Shown one piece after another: positions 22,989 to 33,461 of a DNA stretch of 64,000 bases. A program made the translations under genes and the position numbers. Each line of letters begins with the position of its first letter. The stretch's first letter is position 1. The notes under the pieces were generated by a model. That model had not been told where the DNA came from, made no database searches, and worked only from the letters and a program-made list of their open reading frames with translations. This DNA is from Eleginops maclovinus (Eukaryota > Chordata > Actinopteri > Perciformes > Eleginopidae): positions 12,769,927 through 12,833,926 of the forward strand of contig NC_086366.1 of NCBI RefSeq assembly GCF_036324505.1. Reading direction: 5' to 3'.

Positions 22989-24514
22989 TTTGGATACTGT
23001 TTTTGAATGGCGCTGCTGTGCTACGGGGTTTCTGTTTCTGAGAGGAGCGACTGCAGGGCCCTCCCTCCTCCGATACTGCGCTGTTGCTGCTGCCTTCAGG
23101 ACGCCGCTGAGAAAACCGCAAAGGAACAATCCTAATTTAACAAAAATCACTCAAAAAGAAGGAAATAGGAAAAACTGCCAGTCAAATAAATAAATAGAAT
23201 TTAACTGATTTCCTTCTTTATACGCACAATATCATACATGCTCACATACATCTCCGTGCTGCTATTCTGAACTTTGCACTGTGCTATATTGCACCTTTTT
23301 ATTTTTGCCCTTTAGTAACATACTTCCAACTTGAGTCAAGTTCTGGCACACTGAATATTCCATTCTGTATAAATGTATACACCCACTGTCTGTCTGTATA
23401 TGTTGTGTCTATTTGTTTATGTCTGTTTGCACTATTATGTTATTGTTGTGTGTTAAAAATAATACTGCACATTTTGGAGTATGGGGAAACGCATTTTCAA
23501 TCCTCTGTATAATTACTTGCACAAGTTGTATGGTCTGATTGACAAAAAAGTTAACTTTAACTTAACTTATATTTGAAAGTCTCTTATATGTTTGAAATGG
23601 CGAAATATAGCATCGTTTATAAAAGTTGGTTAGTGTGATTAATTGCAAAATGTGTCGTAAATAAAGAAGTTTACACTAATTGTTACAGAAGTAAAATACT
23701 CAAATTATGTATTCACAGCCAAAGTTATTTAATAATATAACGTGCATATTTTATTATCAACATTTCTACATGAAAGTAGGCACACACTCCGATAAAGGTT
23801 TGACCCACTTGCTTTGTATTAATTTACAACGTGACATGACTTGATATAGAATACTATAATACCCTTTTTCAAATTAAAAAATAACATTTTGACATTGTAT
23901 TGTCTACAATTGTTCGGACACATTTGATTCATCATTATTGCAGTTTCAATGTGTGTCTACAATGAAAAACACAACATATATAACAAACTGTAGATAACAT
24001 ACAATGAAAATACCCTGGAAGAAAATACACATCTTGTGTTCAATTTAATTTCAAAGTAGACTAGTAGTACAAGAAACAGGTATTAGTGGGAATGATGTGC
24101 TATAATTAGTATGTTGTGCATCACATAAAGAGGTGGTCACTTGCATTCATTTCGAATGCTATGTAGATAACCAAAAGACTACCCTATTTTGTATTGTTAT
24201 GGATATTAAAATAACATTAACAATTTGAAAAAGTACCCCAAAATATTACATTATTTAGACATTTCAAGTTTAACAGAGCCCAATGTTGTATGTGTTTCTT
24301 CTTTCCCTACAGTTTATTAATTGCTGTACACTTTATTATAATTTGTATATTTGTTTATAGTATCAACTATATTTACTGCACCTTTTACAATTAACAAACT
24401 GAACATTTGTACTCCATCAAAAAAAAATCCAATATAAAGAAACCCTTATATTTTGAAAAACGTTGAACCGGATATTTTACTCTTCTTCTTCCGGTGGTAA
24501 CATCTCATTCGATC
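22989..24514. promoter_or_regulatory. Spacer between divergent ppp2r1b and med29 starts
   Basis: The proximal 22990-23110 part is GC-richer and presumably holds the ppp2r1b 5'UTR and promoter. 23260-23575 resembles the 3' tail of an old fish non-LTR element. The remainder to 24,450 is AT-rich and featureless. No gene is seen between the two starts. The presumed med29 promoter is immediately upstream of 24515 and has the pyrimidine stretch TCTTCTTCTTCC at 24481-24492. Confidence 0.5.
23260..23575 (+). mobile_element. Possible degraded LINE 3' tail
   Basis: Words such as TATATTGCACCTTTTTATTT, CTGAATATTCCATTCTGTAT and a terminal TTAACTTTAACTTAACTT resemble the 3' ends of 5'-truncated teleost non-LTR retrotransposons, which end in short tandem repeats. 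No coding remnant is visible. The call rests on general resemblance only. Confidence 0.3.
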
Positions 24515-25789
24515 ATGATGGCGTCTCAGCAGCAGCAGCCCGGCGGGCCGATGTCCCAGCCCGGATTACAACAGCAAGCTTCATTACAACAACAGCAGCA
24601 GCTACTGAGCCAACAGCAAGACTTTGATCCAGTCCACAGATTTAAGATGCTAATCCCTCAGCTGAAGGAGAGTCTGCAGGTAATTGTGCGGCATCGAGCT
24701 AAAAAACTGATGGAAAAATGCCCCAAACATCCAATGACTTACCCTGAATTGAAATCGTCCTAGTTGTACATTCTTGCTTCACCAATACTATCTGCAGCAA
24801 TGTGTTACAAACGTGCCGCTTTATCTATGTTTTATATTTTCAGAATCTTATGAAGATTGCATCCCTGAATTTGGCCCATAACACGACAATTGACAACGGC
24901 ATGTAAGTTGATTGGTTGAGGGCTTATGCTTAAAGCTATAGTACTTGTAATATATGTTTGTGTCAGGCATGTTACAGATGTTTAAGATTTCCTTTTGTTT
25001 CCAATGATTTAGCAAAAGCAGCGACACCACTGTTCAGCGCTTTGACAAGAGCCTGGAAGAGTTTTATGCTCTTTGCGATCAACTGGAGCTGTGTTTGGTA
25101 AGACTTCAACACACGTATACAATACAATATAATACACATAACCAACACATTGTTGAATAACGTAATATATCTGCGTTCACTGGACACAACAACTCATGAA
25201 ATTGGTCCGACTTCTACATTTTCTATATTAATTTAACTATTCAATATATTGTTTACGTATTTTTAAGTATATACAGCAATAAATACCCTTATGATATCTG
25301 GTAGGATTGAGTCACAGTAAGGAACTGCCAAGCCAAGAAGCATTTTCCCGTGGGTTTGAAAAATGTTATTAGCAAAAAGTTTGAAAACTTGTAATCCAGT
25401 TATCATGTCCCTGTTTTTAATCATTAAAATGTCCTAACATTTTAGAAAAAGATATTTAAAAATCAGTAGTAGTGTGCAGTTTAGAACAAACCATGAACAA
25501 CACGCTTTGTACTTTATCTAAAATATACCTCACTAACTCACATTTTGTCTCCTCTGTGCAGCGGCTGGCGTATGAGTGCCTCTCCCAGAGCATTGACAGC
25601 GCCAAACATTCACCCAACCTTGTCCCAACAGCCACCAAGCCGGACACGGTGCAGACAGAGTCCATGTCCTACGCCCAGTACCTCGGCATGATCAAGTCTC
25701 AGATCTCCTGCGCCAAAGATATCCACAACGCTCTGCTGGAGTGCTCCAAGAAGATCGCAGGGAAGGGACAGCCTCAGGGAATCATGTAG
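24515..25789 (+). CDS. med29: Mediator complex subunit 29
   Basis: Med29 (Intersex homologue) is a subunit of the Mediator coactivator complex that links DNA-bound activators to RNA polymerase II in the nucleus. Four exons, 24515-24679, 24844-24902, 25013-25097 and 25562-25789, join to 178 residues. Human MED29 is about 200; the difference lies in the N-terminal low-complexity part. Residues 1-38 are Gln-rich, followed by DFDPV.R.KMLIPQLKESLQ, QRFDK.LEEFYALCDQLELCL, RLAYECLSQS.DSAKHSP, LVPTATKPD and QISCAKDIHNALL, all hallmarks of MED29. Two adjacent ATGs occur at 24515 and 24518. The second has the better context (A at -3, G at +4), so the protein may start MAS rather than MMAS. Donors are GTAATT, GTAAGT and GTAAGA. 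The human gene lies on chromosome 19q13, so this position between 11q23-like and 3q25-like genes is lineage-specific. Confidence 0.96.
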
Positions 25790-26150
25790 ACCTGGAAGAA
25801 CTATCCCAACTGTTTCTACATCTGGTGACATTTTTCAGAAGGTGGATGAATTTCATATACAGGAATGTCTCAGAACTCAGCTTTGGTCTAAGGTGCTGTT
25901 TCATTGCTCAGCATCCTGTATAGTTATTTTGTTTTATGTTTCTTGTAAGCTCTGTGTAAATATTTCCAACAAAATGTCATGCTCTAATATGACCACCAGG
26001 TGGAGGCAGAGTTGTATCTTCCAACTCAATATCCACATCTCTTTTGTAGCTTATTTGTATTGACTATTAAAACATTTGTACTGAAGCTAATGTTTTTTCA
26101 TTATGCACAAAGAAAGGCCTGTCTGTTAATAAAATGTTAAACCAATCGGG
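25790..26150 (+). terminator. med29 3'UTR and poly(A) signal
   Basis: An AATAAA at 26128-26133 is the best candidate poly(A) signal, with an earlier ATTAAA near 26065. A CTCF-like core (CCACCAGGTGGAGG) lies inside at 25993-26006. Confidence 0.55.
25993..26006 (+). promoter_or_regulatory. Candidate CTCF site
   Basis: CCACCAGGTGGAGG agrees with the CTCF core CCASYAGRKGGCRS except for A in place of C near the end. It lies in the med29 3'UTR. It points opposite to the candidate site at 18229-18242. Confidence 0.35.
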
Positions 26151-27080
26151 AGGGTGTACTGTTCGAGCACGATTCACGCGATCAAAAATTAGCTTTTAAA
26201 ATAAACAAGTAAAGAATGATTTGTTCAACTATGCAGGGGAAATACCATACATAGTTTACCTTCACCGTTTCATCTCCCGTGTTTGCAGTGCATTTCAAAA
26301 CATTTACACTGGCCCAAGGGACGAACCTGCCAGACTTGAAATTTACAGAGGCATTAGAATGAAGAGTCCAATAAAAGCAGTCATGTGTTGAGTAATAGCT
26401 GGGATCTCTGTCCTTGGAGCATTCAGAAAAAGAAGCATCCGATTTAACTATTGAAGCAGTAGTGTTGATATAGTGGGGCTACAGAATGGTAACTAAGTAA
26501 CAACCTGGGGAATTTTCAGGGTGGACTATAAGAGAGCTTGTTAAGAGGGAGTGCAAACTGTTTTCCAAGTTTCATACATTTCGAAATTAATAGGTTTCCT
26601 ATTTTAACCAACTAGAGTATGCTCCATCCTCCAGTTTGAATATTAATTAAAATGTAGTGCTGAAAAGTAGATGGTTAATCTTCCATACTATATACACATA
26701 CTAAGAAGTAAGAACACTCAGGACACGTGGATCCTTGCTGAGCTATATATTGGTCTTAAGCCCCTTCCTTCTGTATGTTGAAGCTAAGATATTAATGAAG
26801 TCTGATACATAAGCATGTGAGAGAGAGGCCTGGTGAGCTTGCAGCTGTGTAACATCTCAGACCAATCTGAGCTACTGACAAGTGCTTAGATCCAAAAATA
26901 CTACCGTGGGTCACTACCAACAGTCGCAATGAGAGCTTCATCACAATACATGCTCAGACCCTCTGCAGGCCTACAGTGACATACAAACACAGGTCAAGCA
27001 TTTGTAAAGTGAATCACAATTATCCACATATATGGGACTGGTTTCGGATTGACAAAACACAAGCAACAAGAGTTATTGTC
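26151..27080. other. Intergenic DNA between med29 and mlf1
   Basis: About 0.9 kb of AT-rich unique DNA between the ends of two convergent genes. No open frame, RNA gene or clear repeat seen. Confidence 0.5.
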
Positions 27081-27698
27081 ATATTTCTTTATTTTCAGAC
27101 AATAGTCTGCATTGTCACATAATTTGTTTTCAAAGCTTGAAAAAATATACAGGAACAAAGCCAGAATTATTGAGAATAATCCCAACGTGCTACGCAGTAC
27201 CGAGTTCATCTGATGAACAACAAGAGAAACCAAAGTAACATATAAAAAGGGAAGAGTATTATTTTCTTTTTACAAAGATTACAGCAGATAACGACAATAT
27301 AATTACAAAAAGACAGTTCAGACTAAGTTTCAAACAGTCAATAAGTCACGGCATTGTGTCTCGTTGCATTATGATAATGACATCATTTGAACAGATGGCA
27401 TCAGTAAAATATCAATCAGATAGCAAATTCCAAGTGATGCCAAATCTTATGAATCAAATGTTCATTGTTAATGTGTTATGATTTAATAAGTGCCTTCTAC
27501 CCTTAATTAAATGTTAATATATTTCTTACATTGTATGAGTTTATCTTAATCTGTTTCCACAATGCAGCGTACAATGAAATACTAATAACCCTTTCAGTTT
27601 CCTGGATGTTTTGAAAGAGTAAAGAGCTCTTTGTTTTAATCATATTCTATAAGCATAGAAGAGTATTAAAACTAGTGAAAGATAACATTATTGCTTGC

Positions 27699-27755
27699 CA
27701 CACAGACACACACTGTTGAGCATCTTCAGTTTATGTAACACAACCGTCTGAGAAA
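27699..27755. repeat. 57-bp direct duplication, copy 1
   Basis: Identical base for base to 29511-29567, in the same orientation and 1,812 bp apart. This copy lies downstream of the mlf1 stop codon. It begins with CACACAGACACACACTGTTG. Confidence 0.95.
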
Positions 27756-27910
27756 GCCATCTAGTGTTTCAAATTAAAGTGTGAGATGTGCTTCAAAAAT
27801 AACAGCGACATGGGAGGAGTAATTTGACCCATTAAAGAGCAGAGCAAATGTCCTCTGCAGTGGTGGCAGTGATCTTCAGCGGGTTTCAATTCTTTATTGT
27901 GCAGATGCAT

Positions 27911-27915
27911 TGTGT

Positions 27916-27948
<33 letters not shown>

Positions 27949-27961
27949 GGGGGGGGGGGGG
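27911..27961. repeat. (TG)n followed by 14 G
   Basis: A TG tract interrupted once by AG, running directly into 14 consecutive G residues (27948-27961). It lies in the presumed mlf1 3'UTR, where the transcript would read a C run followed by CA repeats. Confidence 0.97.
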
Positions 27962-28026
27962 TACAGAGCAGCTGAGTGTACTGCATGAAGCTTGACAAAC
28001 TCTAATAGGCACACAAACAGATGTTT

Positions 28027-31000
28027 TCACTGCTTTGTTGAACCCGAGCCTTTCATGCTGCTTTTACCCTCAGCCTTGTCTTTTGATTGGTCACTGTGGG
28101 AAACCAAAAACATATTAAGTGGTCAATGTTCAAATGTTCAATACACTTAAAGAAGCACACTGTATGGGTCTGCTATCAGCGTGTTTCACTGGTTTGTCAT
28201 TTGATCATCAACTAATTCTGGCCTGTCTTTCACACCACATGGCGTCTGAGCGTTTAATACTGACCTGTGCTTCTGCTCAGAACCGGTGAGGGCTGCCCGG
28301 TGAACACCGCGGAGCCTGGGTTCCTCCAAATGAGACATTGGGCCTGTTGTGTGAAACTTGGACACCTCTTGCTGCCACTCATCGTCAAAAGTCTCTGCTT
28401 CAGCTGAGGGCAAAGGATCAGGACCATGTTTCAAAACAATCTGTCTGTGGACTCGATAATAGATCATGAATAAAATGAAAAAGTAAAAATGTCTGTTTAA
28501 CCGGCCGGTCTACCTTATATAGGTTTACTGAGCTAATCAAAAGACATTAACATGTATGTATGTATCTGGCCACATTGTACTGTTATATGGCTTATGGAAA
28601 AACCGCAGTAGCAATTGCAACAACCCGACAAAGAAGCAAAAATCACAAAGTTGACAGCAGTGTTTCAGCTAGAAACCCTCTGTCGTGTCATATATACACT
28701 TGAATTCAAGTTGTATATCGATATATGTGTAAATAATATATCAATCAGTTTAACATACATTCATCCAGATTCTGAAAGTCCTGGTTGAACTCCTTATTTC
28801 CTGTTTTCTTGTTGAACTTCTTCTCAACAACATGTCCCCTGTCCTGGATGTGGTGACCAATTGACATCTGCTCCAGACCGCTCTCAGAGTCTTTGACTGC
28901 TTTTCGGGTCTCCTTGATCTGGTATTAGAACATTATGAAACCCATGAGATACATCAATTATCCTCTGAATAAGCACATTATTCCAGCAAACAACATGTTT
29001 ATTTCCTTCACTCCTCTCTTAAAACATGTCCAGTCAGAAATTAGACAGTTTTACGGTTAGTCAAACACAAGTGGAGCTAATAATAGTGGTAATGGCTGCA
29101 TTCCATTTAGGAGTGGCTGTTGTTGGGCCCTGGTATTGTGTATGCAGGATCATCTAAATGGCTCAGAGTCAAGACAGGCCACTGTGTGAGAAAAGTTTGC
29201 TTGAGATAATGTTCTCACATGAAAAGGCCAGGGGGAAGTTATCACCGTTATCACTCATGAAAGACAGAATGAGTGAGTCTTCCACTGACAGATTTACTTC
29301 TCCCAGCTCGATGCACTGAACTGTGGTCTAATGTGCTGTGAAATGATGTAGTTAAACATCTGATGGGGTGCTTACCCCTCCAGGGGCACGGCGTGTCGAC
29401 GAGCTCGCCTGGAAGACCTTGGGAGGCTCATTTCCAGATTTTGAATATGTCATGACTGATGAGGAGCTGAATGAGTGGGTGTTTGAATCTGTGGACATGT
29501 TCTCCTGAAACACACAGACACACACTGTTGAGCATCTTCAGTTTATGTAACACAACCGTCTGAGAAATAAGCAACATCATTAAACTCACAACGTTTCGGT
29601 GCATCTCCTCCATCCTGCTTTTCATGTTGGACATCATGTTGTCGAACATGCCGAAAGGGTTCATAGCTGTGCCCTGCAAAAACACAAAAGAGAAAGAACA
29701 GCCAAAGGCCAGAAAGAGTTCAATGGCTGGGGGCGTTCGCAGCGTGGTCACTAGGTGTTATCAGCTCATAAACAACTCCATCGTCTGTACAAACATCCAC
29801 GTACTGGGTTCAGTGAGCTAAATGTGTCTTACATGTGTGCCATCTGGGACTCTTATACTGGGGCATTCACATTATCACTTCATCACATGTGACATTCATT
29901 ACAAACTTCAAACCAAGTGCAGCATGCAAAAGTTTATGTCTTTATTTTGGAGGGGTTTTCAGGAGAGAGAATTTAACCGTGGCCCACTTGATCCAATATT
30001 CTCAATATTTATGGAAACTTTACTCACCGTCTGTCAATGCAAAGAACCTCATTCAACTAAATTGTAACTCAATAAAGTTTCTCTAGGTCACAGTTGCGGT
30101 ACCTTACATTTTCCTTTACATTTACATTATTCTGAGCCTGGGAAAACAAAACACAACATATGCTATTTTTGTCCCTGGAGTATAGTAAAAGTAATATGTT
30201 TGTCTTGTAATGTTAGTGTATGCAGACATATGAACAAGCAAACCTCTTTCATAGTTAAAATATTCTAAACAGTACAGCTTCTACTATACTTGGACACGTT
30301 GACAGCCTGTAGGTGAAATAATAGATGTACAGCTAACAAGCATTCAAATGGCTCAGTTTAAATCCTACTGAGTTTAAATGATTGCTTTCAAAATAATGAT
30401 GAAAAAATATGCAACCTATCAGTGTACATCGAATAGAATAATGGTTTAATTCTGGAGTGTATGTGGAGAAAACACTGTGACAGCTGCTTATAGACAATAA
30501 GAAGCGGGCAGAGACAGTTGTGGAGTTACAGCATGCTATAGGTGAGTATGGGTTAATATGAGAAGCATGTATGATAGCAGACTCCACTGACCGTGCTGTC
30601 AAAACTGCCAAAGGGCATCAATGACCGGCTTATATCCTGAGGATTCAAACAATATCAGTTTAGCACAAAGCGGAGTAGCACACACAAATCTAGACATTTT
30701 GCATGTTTGTTGGGGTTGCTGTCTGTAAGCTGTTTGGTTGTTTTACATCAGTCGCTAAACCCGTGACACAGAGCGTTGCCCACGGCCTCAAGCACAACCC
30801 TTCCAGACCATAAACCTTCTTTGAGCAGGGAGGGAACAGCCCGCAGTCCGACTATGTTCTCCAGGCCAGGTGTTTATGACCCTGCGGCCCGGGATAAGCA
30901 TCTCAACTGCCATCGCTATGCAGTTCGTGTATTTTGTAGGGGGTGGTAGGGGGGTTGATGCACAGAGGTATTGAGCATAATCAGTGGGGTGTTGAATGAC

Positions 31001-33370
31001 TTGTGTTCCATGTGTAATTGGGTCGCATTGCCAGAGATTAGGGTGGGTTTAACACTGAAACTGAGCTTCATTCTAGGAAGGCTGGATGGACCAGCCAGCG
31101 GGGGGTCAAAGAGTCCAAGGCTGCACTCTCAGCTCTTTTTTAAATGTCAAGCTGATGTACAACGCTCCCAAACAGTATCTATGAAGCCTCACAGCCAATT
31201 ATATCCCAGAGTGGCATTTATGAACTAATAAATGCCAGTTACATATCTGCCAGCATTATATTTAGACCAGGGTTGAGCAGAGGAGAGATTGAGGGTGCAA
31301 GATAAGGAATGTAGACCTGATGGTCTTTAACACATTATTTTAGGCTGTCTGGACTACTGCAGAATGACATTCTCTTTTCTAGCTCTGTCAATCTGATATG
31401 GAACTGACACTGTGCTCTCTGAGGCAGGCAGGCTGCTTCTGGGGGAGCTATGAGTAAGACCGTAGGGGAATTAGCGCGCCAACAATACTTAAGAGGAAGA
31501 ATAAGGGTGGTGCTGCAAATGCATTGGTCCTAGGGACTGGCGAATCTCCAGGGAAGTTAGAGGCGTTTCGTATAATTTATACTCTTGGTACGATAATACC
31601 GTAAAAGAAGATGAGGAGTCTCATTGAGATTAAAAAAACTGAATTAATCTTTACCTAGGTGGTCACAGCATTTTCTCATATAGCCCTGCCAGTTATACTC
31701 AGAACAAGACATGTAATTACAGAATGCACTTCTAACTTATAATGATGCTTGTTTTTCATTCAACAGTAAACAAGTGCCTTGATGAATGAGTGCATTGAAA
31801 GGTTGTATGAAGCAGGTATGCAGTGGATGTTGGCAAGAAACTGGGAAATATGAGAACTCATAGCAGGCTTTGAAGGTAAGATGGGCTTAGTAGCGTAGGG
31901 CTTAGCATAAGATTCCATTGGGAAGCAAGTTAATGTAAGAAGTACAAGCCTTTAAGCATGAAATGAGCAATGTGTGTGCATCTCCATGTGTGTGTGTTTG
32001 TGTGCCAGCGTGTCTGTGTGTTGTGATGCATGCTGTGACTTCTTGTAACTCTGCTTGTGTTTTAATACTGTATGTGAGTATTTCTGTGTGCACATTTGTG
32101 CCTGTGATATTGGAGACCAGTATGAGTGTGAGCTGTCTGTCAGCTAGCTGCACCAGCATTGCCAAGGCACGTTCTGCCAAACAGATGGACCAAAAGAGCA
32201 ACAATGAGAAAACAGAGTGTCCATGACATCCGTACACATGCCTTTCCAAAGCCAACAACACAGCAGCAGAGCTTTAGCCCTCTGATCATTGCTGGGCACC
32301 ACCAGGCTGCTCATCTTCTTCAGATAAAGGAGTAGGTGTGGGAGTTAAAGTGGTAAAACTTCCACTCCATGTTCTGTTAACATTAAGTCTGTATACACCA
32401 TCCATTAGTAGGTATTGTGTTCATGGACGATTAACAAAGCAGTCTAGAGATTGGGAGGACATGTTCTTTTCCTTTCATGATCTTACATCTGCATCTCCTA
32501 TGCAATTATTTGTGTATGTTTCGCATGTCATTGAGAGACCTCACAATACAGTTCAATGGAACCCCTACCTCATCATAATATCCTGTATGTCCTTAATAAA
32601 TATGTCACTAGACTGAGGTCCTTTATTTTAATCCTCCAAAGTAAACAATGTCTTGTCAACAGCTCACTGACATGTAAAGCATTATTTGGGACCTATAAAA
32701 AAAAACCCAGTATATTACTTCTACTATTAGATAAAATTAATTGTTTGGATTTGACATTTTGCAGTGTAGCTCCATTTCACCCACTGTCACTGCGGTCATT
32801 AGTCAAGTTCTCAGAGGCCGTCCTCGGCTGACATTAGCTGGTTAAAGGCGTGCTGCTGACAAAGAGAAAGCAGGCTGCCGGCTATTGTGGGTAGGTCATC
32901 TGATGAAAGTCATTACCAAGGATAAATGTACAGGCTCCCAGGTAGTGGGGTTAAAGCAGGTGACAGGGACAGCAGTGGATTTAGGAAGGAGATTTAGGCA
33001 GCACATAGTGGAGTTGGGAAAAGTGAACGGGCACAACACATGGCAGACCAGAACCAGTCCTCGGCCTGACTCTACAACACTGCACAAATGATGACTAAAT
33101 GTTCCAGCACAATCATTATTATTATATATAAGTTATATCAAACAATACTTAAAGGCCACAGCTTTCCCAATGTTGTCCTTAGCTGATATAACATAGGGCT
33201 TAAAATTAAATATTGATGGGGTAGCAGTTATGTTTAATACTATATTAAGAAATACAGTATGTAGCCTATAACTGTTTGACTGTATAAAGTTGTTTAACAG
33301 GTATCAATTTGACTATATTGTGTATGATTTTTACCACAGTGTAGTACATTATTAACTATTATATATATTC

Positions 33371-33461
<91 letters not shown>

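Larger units (their letters stand above)
27085..28026 (-). other. mlf1 3'UTR (approximate)
   Basis: Candidate AATAAA signals on the minus strand lie at 27898-27893 (about 130 bases after the stop) and 27093-27088 (about 930 bases after it). If the distal one is used, the UTR carries an imperfect CA tract with a run of 14 C (27961-27911 read on the minus strand) and one copy of a 57-bp duplicated segment (27699-27755). Confidence 0.4.
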
